From the NCBI GenBank assembly GCA_946499835.1, contig CAMMTJ010000001.1:1-64000 (forward strand): a stretch of DNA of 64,000 bases, given 5' to 3'. A model generated the notes under the pieces. The model had not been told where the DNA came from, searched no databases, and worked only from the letters and a program-made list of their open reading frames with translations. A program made the position numbers and the translations under genes. Shown piece by piece: positions 1 to 9,747 of this stretch (the first letter of the stretch is position 1; each line of letters begins with the position of its first letter). The DNA comes from an uncultured Bacillota bacterium. Lineage in GTDB: Bacteria > Bacillota > Clostridia > Christensenellales > UBA1242.

Positions 1-1082
1 ACGTGGTCACCAGGCATAACCATTTCTACGCCCTTTTCAAGTTCGATAACACCAGTAACGTCTGTTGTTCTGAAATAGAATTGTGGTCTGTATCCATTGA
101 AGAATGGAGTGTGACGTCCACCTTCTTCTTTCTTAAGAACGTAAACTTCTGCTGTGAACTTTGTGTGAGGGTGAATTGTGCCAGGTTTGCAAAGAACTTG
201 ACCTCTTTCGATATCTGTTCTTTGAACACCACGAAGAAGAAGTCCGGCATTGTCACCAGCGATTGCAGCGTCAAGTGATTTGTGGAACATTTCAACGCCT
301 GTAACAACTGTTGTTTTTGAAGCGCCAAGTCCAACGATTTCAACTGTGTCGCCGATCTTAACTGATCCACGTTCTACTCTACCAGTAGCAACTGTTCCAC
401 GTCCTGTGATTGTGAACACGTCTTCAACAGGCATAAGGAAAGGTTTGTCTGTGTCTCTTTGAGGCTCAGGGATATAAGAATCAAGAGCATCAAGAAGTTC
501 TTGAATGCAAGCGCATGCTGGATCTGAAACGTTTCCTGCTTGTGCTGCTTCAAGTGCTTTCAAAGCAGATCCTTTGATGATAGGAGTTTTGTCTCCTGGG
601 AATCCATATTCTGTCAAAAGATCACGAACTTCGAGTTCAACGAGTTCAAGAAGTTCAGGATCGTCAACTTGATCAGTTTTGTTCATGAAAACTACGATGT
701 AAGGAACACCTACTTGTCTTGCAAGAAGAATGTGCTCTCTTGTTTGAGGCATAGGACCATCTGTTGCAGCAACAACAAGGATAGCGCCGTCCATTTGAGC
801 AGCACCTGTGATCATGTTTTTAACATAGTCAGCGTGTCCTGGGCAGTCAACGTGAGCATAGTGACGTTTGTCAGTTTCATACTCAACGTGTGCTGTGTTG
901 ATTGTAATACCTCTTGCCTTTTCTTCTGGGGCTTTATCGATTTCGTCATATCTCATTTTTTGAGCATGACCATTTGCTGCACAATACATTGTGATAGCAG
1001 CAGTAAGGGTTGTTTTACCGTGGTCAACGTGACCGATAGTTCCAACGTTTACGTGTGGCTTTGTTCTTTCAAATTGTGCCAT
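1..1082 (-). CDS. tuf: Elongation factor Tu (partial, C-terminus beyond window)
   Basis: GTPase that carries aminoacyl-tRNA to the ribosome. The start codon is the ATG at 1082 ([20 protein letters not shown]), preceded by a purine-rich AAGGAGA ribosome binding site. The P-loop GHVDHGKTT, the switch [10 protein letters not shown] and the guanine-recognition NKTD motifs are all readable. The domain 2 core ([14 protein letters not shown]) is also present. About 360 codons are inside the window; EF-Tu is usually just under 400 residues, so roughly the last 35 residues are missing at the left edge. It is the last visible gene of the rpsL-rpsG-fusA-tuf cluster. Identification is certain from near-universal conservation. 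Confidence 0.97.
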   Translation of the reverse strand, partial: MAQFERTKPHVNVGTIGHVDHGKTTLTAAITMYCAANGHAQKMRYDEIDKAPEEKARGITINTAHVEYETDKRHYAHVDCPGHADYVKNMITGAAQMDGAILVVAATDGPMPQTREHILLARQVGVPYIVVFMNKTDQVDDPELLELVELEVRDLLTEYGFPGDKTPIIKGSALKALEAAQAGNVSDPACACIQELLDALDSYIPEPQRDTDKPFLMPVEDVFTITGRGTVATGRVERGSVKIGDTVEIVGLGASKTTVVTGVEMFHKSLDAAIAGDNAGLLLRGVQRTDIERGQVLCKPGTIHPHTKFTAEVYVLKKEEGGRHTPFFNGYRPQFYFRTTDVTGVIELEKGVEMVMPGDH

Positions 1083-1115
1083 TTTTGTTATCTCCTTTTT
1101 TTGTTTTACTGTTTT

Positions 1116-1143
1116 ATTCTAACACATTCAAAAACAAAATCAA
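1116..1143 (-). promoter_or_regulatory. Possible promoter in the fusA-tuf gap
   Basis: On the minus strand TTGATT is separated by 16 bases from TAGAAT, about 34 bases before the tuf start. It may give tuf extra transcription independent of the upstream ribosomal genes. The match is moderate and A/T-rich sequence makes chance matches likely. Confidence 0.35.
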
Positions 1144-1233
1144 AATGTTTTTCAATGTATTTTTTAAAAATTTTCAAGTTTTTTCATCAAAGACTTGGCA
1201 TGCATCACCAAGCCTCTGACAAAAAGAAAGGTT

Positions 1234-3312
1234 TTATGCTTTCTTTGCTCTTTCGCCGATAATTTTCAAAGCGATTGATTTTGGAACTTCTTGGTATTTA
1301 AGAGGTTCCATAACATAATTTCCACGTCCTTGTGTTTGAGAACGAAGGTCAGTTGCATAACCAAACATTTCTGCAAGTGGAACTTCTGCTGAAACAACTT
1401 GAACACCGCTGATTGGTGATTCTGTTCCAGTAAGCATTCCTCTTCTTGAAGTGAGGTTGCCCATAACTGTTCCAAGATATTCATCAGGCACTTCAACAGA
1501 CACCTTCATGATAGGTTCCATAAGAACAGGGTCTGCTTTCTTTGCGCCGTCTTGGAATGCCATAGAGCCAGCGATCTTGAACGCCATTTCTGATGAGTCA
1601 ACTTCGTGGTAAGATCCGTCAACAACAGTTACTCTGAAATCAACTGTCTCATATCCAGCCAAAACACCATTCATGCGTGCTTCTGCAATACCATTGTTGA
1701 TTGGTTGAATATATTCTTTTGGAATAGATCCACCAACAGTTTTGTCCACAAACTCATAGCCTGAGCCTGCTGGAAGAGGTTCCATTTCAATGATACAGTG
1801 ACCATATTGACCTTTACCACCTGACTGACGGATAAATTTGCCCTCAGCCTTAACAGGCTTCTTGATTGCTTCGCGATAAGAAACTTGTGGTTCACCAACA
1901 GTAGCCTCAACCTTAAATTCACGAAGAAGTCTATCAACGATGATTTCAAGGTGAAGTTCGCCCATTCCGGCAATAAGAGTTTGTCCTGTTTCCTTGTTTG
2001 TTGAAACTCTAAATGATGGGTCTTCTCTCATAAGTTTTGCAAGAGCAAGAGCCATCTTTTCTTGCATATCTTTTGTTTTAGGTTCGATTGCAAGTTGGAT
2101 AACTGGTTGTGGGAATTCCATACTCTCAAGTTGGATTGGGTGTTTTTCATCACAAAGAGTATGCCCTGTGATAGTGTCTTTGAGTCCAACGATAGCAGCA
2201 ATATCCCCTGCACCAACCTCAGTGATTTCTTGACGGTTGTTTGCGTGCATACGGATAAGTCTTCCAACACGCTCTTGTTTTCCTGTGTTTGAGTTGTAAA
2301 CATAAGAGCCTGCTGTAAGTTTTCCAGAATATACGCGGAAGAATGTAAGTCCTCCAACATATGGGTCTGTCATAATTTTGAATGCAAGACCTGCAAAAGG
2401 TGCATTTTCATCTGCTGGACGCTCTTCCTCTTCTCCTGTGTCTGGGTTGATACCCTTGATTGGAGGAATGTCAAGAGGTGATGGAAGATATTCCACCATA
2501 GCGTCAAGAAGCATTTGAACGCCTTTATTTTTGTATGATGATCCGCAAAGAACTGGTGTAAATGTCTTTGCAATAGTTCCCTTTCTGATTGCTTTTTTGA
2601 GTTCGTCAATAGAAATTTCCTCACCTTCAAAGTATCTTTCAAGAAGGGCATCGTCTGTTTCAACAACCTTTTCTACCATTTCATCATGCATTTTTTGTGC
2701 TTTATCTTTGAGTTCGGCAGGGATATCAGTGATTTCAATTTGAGTTCCCATGTCGTCTTTATAAAGTTCGGCTTTCATTGTCAAAAGGTCGATAATACCT
2801 CTGAAAGTGTCAGCCTCTCCGATAGGCATTTGAATTGCAAGAGGAACAGTTTTAAGTCTATGTTCAATGGCAGTAAGGCAGGCAAAGAAGTCTGCTGCAT
2901 CACGGTCCATTTTGTTTACATAGATGATTGCAGGAACATGATATTTTGTTGCTTGACGCCAAACAGTTTCTGTTTGAGGTTGAACAGTGTCACGTGCAGA
3001 AAGCACAAGCACAGTTCCATCAAGCACTTTCAAAGAACGTTCAACTTCAATTGTGAAGTCAACGTGTCCAGGTGTGTCGATGATGTTGATTTTGTGGTCT
3101 TTCCATGTGCAGGTTGTGCAGGCAGAAGTGATTGTGATACCTCTCTCTTGCTCTTGTGCCATCCAGTCCATGGTTGCTTGACCATCATGCACTTCACCGA
3201 TTTTGTGGCTTTTGCCAGTGTAGAACAAAATACGTTCAGTCGTTGTGGTTTTTCCAGCATCGATGTGTGCCATAATCCCGACGTTTCTGGTCATTTCTAG
3301 ATTTTGTGCCAT
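1234..3312 (-). CDS. fusA: Elongation factor G
   Basis: Translocation GTPase acting on the ribosome in the cytoplasm. The protein has 692 residues, the normal length. The P-loop ([18 protein letters not shown]), the switch [10 protein letters not shown] and the NKMDRD motif lie in the first 145 residues. Domains II to V follow, with the domain IV segment around GGKGQYGHC and the C-terminal [15 protein letters not shown] segment (here [11 protein letters not shown]). It starts with [10 protein letters not shown] after an AGGAGAAAG ribosome binding site. It lies between rpsG and tuf, the classical str operon order, and is presumably co-transcribed from the promoter ahead of rpsL. No oddity seen. 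Confidence 0.98.
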   Translation of the reverse strand: MAQNLEMTRNVGIMAHIDAGKTTTTERILFYTGKSHKIGEVHDGQATMDWMAQEQERGITITSACTTCTWKDHKINIIDTPGHVDFTIEVERSLKVLDGTVLVLSARDTVQPQTETVWRQATKYHVPAIIYVNKMDRDAADFFACLTAIEHRLKTVPLAIQMPIGEADTFRGIIDLLTMKAELYKDDMGTQIEITDIPAELKDKAQKMHDEMVEKVVETDDALLERYFEGEEISIDELKKAIRKGTIAKTFTPVLCGSSYKNKGVQMLLDAMVEYLPSPLDIPPIKGINPDTGEEEERPADENAPFAGLAFKIMTDPYVGGLTFFRVYSGKLTAGSYVYNSNTGKQERVGRLIRMHANNRQEITEVGAGDIAAIVGLKDTITGHTLCDEKHPIQLESMEFPQPVIQLAIEPKTKDMQEKMALALAKLMREDPSFRVSTNKETGQTLIAGMGELHLEIIVDRLLREFKVEATVGEPQVSYREAIKKPVKAEGKFIRQSGGKGQYGHCIIEMEPLPAGSGYEFVDKTVGGSIPKEYIQPINNGIAEARMNGVLAGYETVDFRVTVVDGSYHEVDSSEMAFKIAGSMAFQDGAKKADPVLMEPIMKVSVEVPDEYLGTVMGNLTSRRGMLTGTESPISGVQVVSAEVPLAEMFGYATDLRSQTQGRGNYVMEPLKYQEVPKSIALKIIGERAKKA

Positions 3313-3368
3313 TTTCTTTCTCCTATTTTTATTTGCAAGTTTTCAAAGCGACTTGCATCGCTAAAATT

Positions 3369-3842
3369 TTACCACTTATAATGAGCGAAAGCCTTGTTAG
3401 CCTCAGCCATTCTGTGCATTTCATCTCTCTTCTTGATTGAAGAGCCAGTTGAATTGAAAGCATCCATGATCTCACCAGCAAGACGAGCATCCATTCCTCT
3501 TTCGCCAGAACGTTTTCTTGCAAACATAACGATCCAACGAATTGCAAGAGTTTGGCGTCTTTCTGGTCTGATTTCCATAGGAACTTGGTAAGTTGCACCA
3601 CCCACTCTTCTTGATTTTGTTTCAAGCACAGGCTTAACATTTTCAAGAGCAGTAGTGAAAACTTCAAGTGGTTCTTGTCCCATTTTATTTTTGATGATGT
3701 CAAACGCTCCGTAAACAATTCTTTGAGCAAGTCCTTTCTTTCCACTTGTCATAACTTGGTTGATAAGTTTTGTGACCACTTTGCTCTTATAAATTGGATC
3801 AGGAAGAACGTCTTTTTTCACCGCACTATTTCTTCTTGGCAT
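3369..3842 (-). CDS. rpsG: 30S ribosomal protein S7
   Basis: Primary 16S rRNA-binding protein that nucleates assembly of the 30S head. The start is set at the ATG at 3842 ([18 protein letters not shown]), giving 157 residues. It has an AGGGG ribosome binding site, and a longer in-frame start 24 bases upstream is not needed. The conserved [14 protein letters not shown] and [10 protein letters not shown] segments and the C-terminal [13 protein letters not shown] are typical of S7. It sits between rpsL and fusA in the str operon, with only short gaps. Confidence 0.98.
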   Translation of the reverse strand: MPRRNSAVKKDVLPDPIYKSKVVTKLINQVMTSGKKGLAQRIVYGAFDIIKNKMGQEPLEVFTTALENVKPVLETKSRRVGGATYQVPMEIRPERRQTLAIRWIVMFARKRSGERGMDARLAGEIMDAFNSTGSSIKKRDEMHRMAEANKAFAHYKW

Positions 3843-3909
3843 AGTAATATTTCCCCTTTTAAGCAAAAATTATATTTGCGAATAATGTTAATTTACAAAG
3901 CAAAGTGAT

Positions 3910-4290
3910 TTACTTTGTTTTCTTTGGACGTTTTGCGCCATATTTTGAACGGCCTTTCTTTCTGTTTTGAACGCCCGCAGTATCAAGTGTTCCACGAATG
4001 ATGTGATAACGAACACCAGGCAAGTCCTTAACTCTTCCCCCACGAACGAGAACAACACTGTGCTCTTGTAAGTTGTGTCCAATTCCTGGGATGTAGCAAG
4101 TTCCTTCTTGACCATTTGAGAGTTTAACTCTGGCAATTTTTCTAAGAGCAGAGTTAGGCTTCTTTGGAGTTGCAGTTCTCACAGAAAGGCAAACACCTCT
4201 CTTTTGAGGGCACTCTTCAAGAAGAGGTGCTTTTGACTTCTTCTCAAATGTCTGACGACCTTTTCTAACAAGTTGGTTTATTGTTGGCAT
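3910..4290 (-). CDS. rpsL: 30S ribosomal protein S12
   Basis: Decoding-centre protein of the small subunit, 126 residues from the ATG at 4290 ([12 protein letters not shown]) with an AAAGGGG site 5' of it. The [11 protein letters not shown] loop carries the lysine whose mutation is known to give streptomycin resistance; here it is the wild-type lysine. The second loop ([18 protein letters not shown]) is also standard. First gene of the rpsL-rpsG-fusA-tuf cluster. An upstream in-frame extension of 50 codons has no family support and is leader sequence. Unlike in many Clostridia, rpoB/rpoC are not directly upstream. Confidence 0.98.
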   Translation of the reverse strand: MPTINQLVRKGRQTFEKKSKAPLLEECPQKRGVCLSVRTATPKKPNSALRKIARVKLSNGQEGTCYIPGIGHNLQEHSVVLVRGGRVKDLPGVRYHIIRGTLDTAGVQNRKKGRSKYGAKRPKKTK

Positions 4291-4595
4291 ACCTTTTCCC
4301 CTTTTAACTCTAGGCTTCTCCCCAGAGAGAATAATGCTTGTCGAAATAAAAACGACAACAGCGTTTTGCCGTTGCCATGAAAAATGCTTTTTCTTTCTAT
4401 AAAACATGAACAACACAATTACATCTTGGTGTAACTCCACCTTACACAGAAATTCTTCCGAGGTGAATCAGCGATTATGGAAAGGTTTGACCCTTTTCGA
4501 GAACAGTCTCAAAAATCACTTGTTGTTTGTTTATGCTTAAACTCCTTTTCCCAAAGGAAGAAAACTAAGCATTGCCTCCGACAACGAAGCATACG
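4291..4595 (-). promoter_or_regulatory. Long leader of the rpsL operon
   Basis: About 300 nt lie between the predicted transcription start near 4595 and the rpsL ATG, with no convincing gene. Two local hairpins are visible in minus-strand RNA: GTGTAA/TTACAC near 4425-4445, and TTGTCG/CGACAA with a 9-nt loop near 4338-4358. Such length is unusual for a simple ribosomal protein mRNA and suggests attenuation or autoregulation, but it matches no leader family I can name. Confidence 0.45.
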
Positions 4596-4601
4596 AGCGT
4601 T

Positions 4602-4630
4602 ATTATACCTTTTGCCCACGCCATTGTCAA
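4602..4630 (-). promoter_or_regulatory. Consensus sigma-A promoter of the rpsL-rpsG-fusA-tuf operon
   Basis: The minus strand reads TTGACA (4625-4630), a 17-base spacer, then TATAAT (4602-4607). All twelve positions match the housekeeping consensus, as expected for one of the most highly expressed operons in the cell. Confidence 0.85.
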
Positions 4631-4661
4631 GAAAAATTTGATATTTTGCAAAACTTTTTTA

Positions 4662-4690
4662 CAAAAAAAGCAGTTTCTTTCAACTGCTTA
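4662..4690 (-). terminator. Intrinsic terminator after the small membrane protein gene
   Basis: The inverted repeat AAGCAGTT/AACTGCTT with a 6-base loop is followed on the minus strand by a run of seven T. It closes the pcrA-ligA-4737 gene run just ahead of the rpsL promoter. Confidence 0.75.
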
Positions 4691-4736
4691 AAAATATAGA
4701 TTATTAAATTAACACATTTGAATTATACTATCATAA

Positions 4737-5126
4737 TTATCTTGCAAAATCATCTTCAAAAATATCTTCTGCTTTTGGACAAGATAAACGATTTTTGATG
4801 TCGGCTATTATTGCCCTATGAAATATTCCTTCATTTTTATTTTTATAATAAGAAAAGGCACTGCTAAGTCCGCCAGCACTTCCACCGATTGCCAAAGACA
4901 TAGAAGCAATTTTTGCCATATTCAAAACATCTTCGTTTTGAATATCTGGCAACATATAACTTAGCACAAGTCCACCAACAAGCAAACCGGCAAAAACAAG
5001 CATTCCTTTTAAGCCTTTTCTTGCTTTCTTGGCACACAAAGCCACCTTCACTTCTTCATTTTTCAACATCTCTTCAAGACATTTTCTTTTTCGCTCATCT
5101 TCATTGCGATAATTTGTTATTTTCAT
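4737..5126 (-). CDS. Small two-helix membrane protein of unknown function
   Basis: Product not recognised. The start is placed at the ATG at 5126 (MKITNYRNEDERKRK), which has a good AGGGG site, giving 129 residues; an earlier in-frame start would overlap the end of ligA. The N-terminal 40 residues are highly charged. A hydrophobic stretch follows (MLVFAGLLVGGLVLSYML, about residues 42-59), then a second Gly/Ser-rich one (IASMSLAIGGSAGGLSSAF). The C-terminal tail is acidic (EDIFEDDFAR). It probably sits in the cytoplasmic membrane. It follows ligA by under 60 bases on the same strand and ends at a clear terminator, so it is likely the last gene of that operon. Confidence 0.6.
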   Translation of the reverse strand: MKITNYRNEDERKRKCLEEMLKNEEVKVALCAKKARKGLKGMLVFAGLLVGGLVLSYMLPDIQNEDVLNMAKIASMSLAIGGSAGGLSSAFSYYKNKNEGIFHRAIIADIKNRLSCPKAEDIFEDDFAR

Positions 5127-5184
5127 CTTTATCCCCTTTTTCGCAGACAAAATATTATCATCAAAATGCTTTGTTGTCAAGAGG

Positions 5185-7146
5185 TTAATTTTCACCAAGC
5201 ATTTTTTCAAATTCTTGCTGTGAAATGATTTTTATTCCAAGTGCCTCAGCCTTTGCAAGTTTGCTCCCTGCCTCACTCCCTGCTAAAACATAATCGGTGT
5301 TTTTTGACACTGAGGAAGAAGTTTTTCCGCCTCGCTCTTCAATAAGTTCTTGTGCCTGCGAGCGAGTTAAACCTTCCAAACTTCCTGTCAAAACAAAAGT
5401 TTTCCCTTCAAAATTTGCATTTTTTATCATTTTTTTGCTTTTTTCTTCAATTTTTACGCCACTTTCAATCAATTTATCAATTTCTTTCAAATTATCTTCA
5501 TCTTTGAAAAAGTCAACAATATTACCAGCAATCACATTTCCAATATCTTTGACGGATGAAAGTTCTTCCAAACTAAGGCTTTTGATTTTTTCAAGACTGC
5601 CAAAGTTGGATGCCAAGTCTTTTGCCGTTTTGTTTCCAACCTCACCTATGCCAAGTGCAAACAAAAATCTTGCAAGTTCAACATCTTTTGATTTTGCAAT
5701 CGACTTTATCACATTGTCCGCTTTTTTGTCTTTGAATAGGTCAAGGCTCAACAAATCTTCTTTCTTTATTGAATAAATATCTGAAAGATTTCTCACTCCA
5801 AGTTTGTCATAAAATTGACCCACCGTCTTTTCTGAAAGCCCTTCTATGTTCATTGCATTTCTGCTTGCAAAGTGAGTCAACCTGTCAACCACTTGTTCTT
5901 TGCAACCAGAATGGTTTGTGCAGAAAAGAAGTGGCCCTCGTCTGACAAGATTGTGTCCACAACTTGGACAGACTTTTGGCTCTTTTATCTCTTGCGAAAA
6001 ATCATATTTTTCTGCCAAGCCCATAACCTCTGGAATAACCTCATTGCTTCGCCTAACAAATATCTTGCTTTTGATAAAAATACCTTTTCTTTCAATGTCT
6101 TCGATATTATTCAGAGTTGCACGCGAAATGGTGGCACCAGCAAGTTCAACGGGCTGTAAAATTGCAATTGGAGTCACTCTTCCACTTCTCCCCACTTGCC
6201 AAATGACGTCTTCAAGCATAGTGGACGCCTCTTGCGCTTCAAACTTAAACGCCATTGCCCATTTTGGAAATTTGTTTGTCCAGCCAATTTCTTCACGTGG
6301 TGCAACTTTATTTATCTTTATCACCATTCCATCGATAAGCACATCAAGATTGTTTTTTATCTTGTCAACCTTTTCAATTTCTTTCATTATTTCATTTTCA
6401 TCTTTGCAAATTTTGAAATAATTTCCAGTTTTGAAGCCATTTTCTTCAATAAATTTGTGAATTTCTGCTTGCGTTGAAAATTTTTTGCCTTCGCTGAGAA
6501 GAATTGAATAACAAAAATAATCAAGATTGCGTTTGGCAGTTTCTCGTGGGTCAAGGTTGCGTATCGCTCCTGCGGCAGCATTTCTTTCATTTTTAAGTTT
6601 TTCTGTTGCCGTTTTGTTGTATTTTGCAAAGTTGCTTTTGGTTATCATTCCCTCGCCCTGAACAATCAACCTGTTTTTGAATGGAATTGAAAGAGGGACA
6701 GAGCGAATTGTTTTGACCTGACTCGTCACATCTTCGCCAATCGTTCCATTTCCACGCGTTGTGGCACGCTTGAAAATTCCGTCCTCATATTCAAGCACAA
6801 TTTGAAGCCCGTCAAACTTGTATTCCAGTGCAAAATCTGTGCCATGAGCAAGGTTTTCCATATCACCAACCCAAGAGAGAAGTTCTTCTTCACTTCTGAC
6901 TTTGTTCAAACTGTAAAGCGGCACTTCATGACGATGTTTGACAAAACCTTCAAGCACACTGTCACCAACACGCTGGGTTGGCGAGTTTGGCAAAACAGTT
7001 CCTGTTTCTTTTTCAAGGTCAACAAGAGAATAATATAATTTGTCATATTCACTATCTGAAATAACAGGCTTGTCCAAAACGTAATAATTGTAGTTATGCT
7101 TTTCAATCTCTTGGATAAGTTTTTTCATCTCTTCAATTTTATCCAT
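5185..7146 (-). CDS. ligA: NAD-dependent DNA ligase
   Basis: Seals nicks during replication and repair using NAD+. At 653 residues it is close to the usual 660-670. The adenylation lysine is in EYKFDGLQ (the family KxDG motif, here with Phe). An N-terminal Ia domain precedes it. A four-cysteine zinc finger (CPSCGHNLVRRGPLLFCTNH...C) lies near residue 400. Helix-hairpin-helix repeats and a C-terminal BRCT domain (GKTFVLTGSLEGLTRSQAQ) follow. It begins 3 bases after the stop of the PcrA-type helicase, the usual pcrA-ligA pairing in Bacillota, and is probably translated from the same message. Confidence 0.97.
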   Translation of the reverse strand: MDKIEEMKKLIQEIEKHNYNYYVLDKPVISDSEYDKLYYSLVDLEKETGTVLPNSPTQRVGDSVLEGFVKHRHEVPLYSLNKVRSEEELLSWVGDMENLAHGTDFALEYKFDGLQIVLEYEDGIFKRATTRGNGTIGEDVTSQVKTIRSVPLSIPFKNRLIVQGEGMITKSNFAKYNKTATEKLKNERNAAAGAIRNLDPRETAKRNLDYFCYSILLSEGKKFSTQAEIHKFIEENGFKTGNYFKICKDENEIMKEIEKVDKIKNNLDVLIDGMVIKINKVAPREEIGWTNKFPKWAMAFKFEAQEASTMLEDVIWQVGRSGRVTPIAILQPVELAGATISRATLNNIEDIERKGIFIKSKIFVRRSNEVIPEVMGLAEKYDFSQEIKEPKVCPSCGHNLVRRGPLLFCTNHSGCKEQVVDRLTHFASRNAMNIEGLSEKTVGQFYDKLGVRNLSDIYSIKKEDLLSLDLFKDKKADNVIKSIAKSKDVELARFLFALGIGEVGNKTAKDLASNFGSLEKIKSLSLEELSSVKDIGNVIAGNIVDFFKDEDNLKEIDKLIESGVKIEEKSKKMIKNANFEGKTFVLTGSLEGLTRSQAQELIEERGGKTSSSVSKNTDYVLAGSEAGSKLAKAEALGIKIISQQEFEKMLGEN

Positions 7147-7149
7147 AAT

Positions 7150-7749
7150 TTAACCCTCCAAAATTTCAAGCGGTGCAAGTTCAAGCATTAAACTTTTTTT
7201 GCCAACGCCATCAAAAACAATATCTCCCACAAGCCCGTCTGGCGTTATAGAAACAATCTCTCCCTGTCCAAAACGTGGATGAGAGACTTTTTGTCCAACC
7301 TTATAAATTGAAACGTCTTTAACAGGACTTTCTTCTTTTTTCTCTTTTTTGAAAAAGTTTGTTTTTTCAAAAATATTTACTCCGCCGTCATAGGTCTTGT
7401 ATGGCTTATTGTATCCATTCATTTGGCTTGCAAGTCTGTGCGATGCTGTGAAATCATTTTGAGATCGCAGACTTGTCCCTTGTTCCAACCCAAGAAGACC
7501 AAGTTCACGACAAAACCTGCTTGGCGACTGATATTGACTTTCGCCATACATATATCGTTTTGAACAATGCGTTATAAAAAGTCTTTCCTCCGCCCTAGTC
7601 AGTGCAACATACAGCAGGCGTCTCTCCTCTTCAATTTCGCTATTATTTCCAATAGCACGTGAAATAGGAAGCAGTCCTTCTTCTATTCCAACCAAAAAGA
7701 CAGCACGAAACTCCAAGCCTTTGACAGCATGGATTGTGGCTATGGTCAC
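7150..7749 (-). CDS. pcrA: PcrA/UvrD helicase, C-terminal part behind an in-frame TAG
   Basis: This 199-residue reading frame is the direct continuation, in the same frame, of the helicase ending at 7840. It starts at a GTG at 7749, but no ribosome binding site is evident. The thirty codons between the TAG and this GTG are open and also read as helicase sequence (EALSPNATLGDFLESITL). It contains motif V/VI of superfamily 1 helicases: TIHAVKGLEFRAVFLVG and VALTRAEERLFI. A linker and a C-terminal Tudor-like PcrA tail follow (VGQKVSHPRFGQGEIVSI). Without the upstream part it has no ATP-binding P-loop and cannot work as a helicase. Confidence 0.85.
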   Translation of the reverse strand: MTIATIHAVKGLEFRAVFLVGIEEGLLPISRAIGNNSEIEEERRLLYVALTRAEERLFITHCSKRYMYGESQYQSPSRFCRELGLLGLEQGTSLRSQNDFTASHRLASQMNGYNKPYKTYDGGVNIFEKTNFFKKEKKEESPVKDVSIYKVGQKVSHPRFGQGEIVSITPDGLVGDIVFDGVGKKSLMLELAPLEILEG

Positions 7750-7839
7750 AGCACCACTTTCGCCAATTTCATCACTATCTGCTTTGAGTGTTATGCTTTC
7801 GAGAAAATCGCCAAGAGTGGCATTTGGGCTGAGCGCTTC

Positions 7840-9384
7840 CTACTCTTTCATACAAGAGATAAACTGTTCAATGTTGAGAAGTCTGTTCAAATCTTCTTCA
7901 CTTCCTGATGAATAAGCGCCTTTTATTTCAAAACCTGAAATCACTTTTTTCACAAAATCAGATAGAGGTTTTTTGTCCTCTTGGTCAAGATTTTTGAAAG
8001 TTGAAATAAATGATGCGAGTTTTTTGTTGAGTGCTGGCTGATTAAAAATTAGTTCAGAGCAAACTGTTTCAATAAGAGGTTTTCCTTCCGCCAAAGCACG
8101 CAACTTTTCAAGTCCGCCTTCGCCTATTCCTCTTTTTGGAAAGTTGACTATTCTTTCAAAAGATATGTCATCTCTCTTGTTGACAAATATACGCAGATAA
8201 GAAATTATATTTTTTATCTCAACTCTCTCATAAAACTTGAAACCACCAAAAATTCTGTGTGGAATATTGTATGACAAAAAGGCTTCCTCAAAGGCGCGTG
8301 AAAGAGCGTTTACTCGCATGAGCACAGCGATGTCACGATATTCAAAACCTTGGCTTTTGAGTTTTTCAATTTCCTTTGCAACATACAAGGCTTCATCACG
8401 CTCATCGTAAGCGTTGTATAGCACTGGTTTTTCTCCCTCACCTTTGTCTGTCCACATATTTTTGTCAAGACGAGTCAAGTTGTTTTTTATGACATTGTTT
8501 GCCACATTCAAAATAGAGGAGGTTGAACGATAATTTCTTTCAAGTTTGAAAACTTTGACATTTGGAAAATCCTTTTTGAAAGAAAATATATTTTTGAAAT
8601 TTGCACCACGCCAAGAATAGATGCACTGATCTTCATCGCCGACAGCAAAAACATTGCCATGCACAGATGCAAGCATTTTCACAAGTTCATATTGCACAGT
8701 GTTGGTGTCTTGAAACTCATCAACCAAAATATATTCAAAGCGGGTTGCGTATCTATTTAAGATGTCAGGATTGTTTTTGAAAAGGTCATAAGTTTTTCGC
8801 AAAAGATCATCAAAATCGAGTGCATTGAGACGGGCAAGTTTGTCCTCATAAACACTCATAAGCATTCCGATCTTTCTCATATCCTCATCATCTGAGTGAC
8901 AATCAAGATATTCTTGCAAGCTCATCACTCCGTTCTTCCAAGCAGAAAGGTGATAAAAAAGTGATTTTTTCAGTTTGTCTTTTTCATCAAAAATTGATCT
9001 TTCTTCAAAAATATCTTTTACCGCCTTTTCGCTTTCTGTGTCAGAATAGATGGTAAAGTTTTTATCAAAAGGAGTCAGAGCAGAAATTTCTCTTCTCAAA
9101 ATTTTTGCACACATGGAGTGAAAGGTTGAAATCCAAACCTGATCTGCTCCATCCACCATTTGAGAAATTCTCTCTTTCATCTCACCTGCCGCTTTGTTGG
9201 TAAAAGTTATTGCAAGAATGTTGTAAGGAGATACCCTTTTTTGATCAATTAAAAAAGCAACCCTGTGAGTGAGCAGTCTTGTTTTTCCACTTCCGGCACC
9301 TGCGGTCACCAGAATGGCACCGTCAATTGCATTAAGGGCTGACTTTTGTTCTTCATTAAGTGATTCGATATTATACCCCAGCAT
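7840..9384 (-). CDS. pcrA: PcrA/UvrD superfamily 1 DNA helicase, N-terminal part ending at TAG
   Basis: A 3'-5' DNA helicase of replication and repair. This part has 514 residues, with the Q-motif region (LNEEQKSALNA), the P-loop TAGAGSGKTRLLTHR, motif Ia (ITFTNKAAGEMKERI), the DEXX-box (ILVDEFQDTN) and NYRSTSSILNVAN. It stops at a TAG (7840-7842) directly before helicase sequence in the same frame. The full protein would be about 744 residues, the usual PcrA length. Either the strain carries a nonsense mutation, the base is an assembly error, or the codon is suppressed. TAG is used as an ordinary stop elsewhere in the window. PcrA is essential in well-studied Bacillota, so a true null is unlikely. 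Its ATG lies only 6 bases behind a predicted -10 element. Confidence 0.9.
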   Translation of the reverse strand: MLGYNIESLNEEQKSALNAIDGAILVTAGAGSGKTRLLTHRVAFLIDQKRVSPYNILAITFTNKAAGEMKERISQMVDGADQVWISTFHSMCAKILRREISALTPFDKNFTIYSDTESEKAVKDIFEERSIFDEKDKLKKSLFYHLSAWKNGVMSLQEYLDCHSDDEDMRKIGMLMSVYEDKLARLNALDFDDLLRKTYDLFKNNPDILNRYATRFEYILVDEFQDTNTVQYELVKMLASVHGNVFAVGDEDQCIYSWRGANFKNIFSFKKDFPNVKVFKLERNYRSTSSILNVANNVIKNNLTRLDKNMWTDKGEGEKPVLYNAYDERDEALYVAKEIEKLKSQGFEYRDIAVLMRVNALSRAFEEAFLSYNIPHRIFGGFKFYERVEIKNIISYLRIFVNKRDDISFERIVNFPKRGIGEGGLEKLRALAEGKPLIETVCSELIFNQPALNKKLASFISTFKNLDQEDKKPLSDFVKKVISGFEIKGAYSSGSEEDLNRLLNIEQFISCMKE

Positions 9385-9390
9385 ATGTAT

Positions 9391-9419
9391 ATGATAGCAA
9401 ATTAAAGCGATTTAGTAAA
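9391..9419 (-). promoter_or_regulatory. Promoter of the pcrA-ligA operon, possibly leaderless
   Basis: Minus-strand TTTACT, 17 bases, TATCAT. The -10 element ends 6 bases before the pcrA ATG at 9384, so transcription would begin at or next to the start codon. No Shine-Dalgarno sequence is visible in between. Confidence 0.55.
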
Positions 9420-9747
9420 CTAATTTGGAGCGATTTTCTTCCTCAATAATTTTTCTAAACTTCAAATATTTTTCTATCGTTTCCAGCAAATATTTTTCTT
9501 TTCCTCTTGTGTCAAGAGAAAGCAGTTTTTCCTCATTCATAAGCCTTTTGATTGGATTTTCACAGTTAAGATCATAGTCCAAAAGTTTTTTCACTTTGAT
9601 GAAGAACTCCTCATCCCCGTCATCAATAATTTTGATCTGACAGCCTCCATAACAGTCTTTGTAACCGATCGATCCAGCGGCGGTCGTGCTGTGAATCATT
9701 CTGTTTTTTGCACGAAGCGCCAGCGACCTTAATAAATCGCTTTTCAT
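9412..9747 (-). CDS. Hypothetical protein, possible Spo0A-regulated gene
   Basis: The 111-residue product is not recognised. The N-terminal half (MKSDLLRSLALRAKNRM, then GYKDCYGGCQIKIIDDGDEE) is mixed alpha/beta with two cysteines close together. The C-terminal half is charged and helical (EKYLLETIEKYLKFRKII). There is no signal peptide or membrane segment, so it is probably cytoplasmic. A very strong AAAGGAGGT ribosome binding site precedes the ATG at 9747. Its promoter (9838-9867) overlaps a perfect Spo0A box. It stands between pcrA and holA as its own transcription unit. Confidence 0.75.
   Translation of the reverse strand: MKSDLLRSLALRAKNRMIHSTTAAGSIGYKDCYGGCQIKIIDDGDEEFFIKVKKLLDYDLNCENPIKRLMNEEKLLSLDTRGKEKYLLETIEKYLKFRKIIEEENRSKLVY

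Noticed and set aside
540..1262. Long open frame on the plus strand opposite tuf
   Set aside because: Shadow of a highly biased codon pattern; no ribosome binding site and a Cys/Ser/Phe-rich nonsense sequence.
2686..3300. Open frame on the plus strand opposite fusA
   Set aside because: Antisense shadow of the EF-G gene with no family features.
4337..4343. TGTCGAA as a Spo0A box in the rpsL leader
   Set aside because: It lies far downstream of the promoter and is one arm of a hairpin (TTGTCG/CGACAA), which explains it better.
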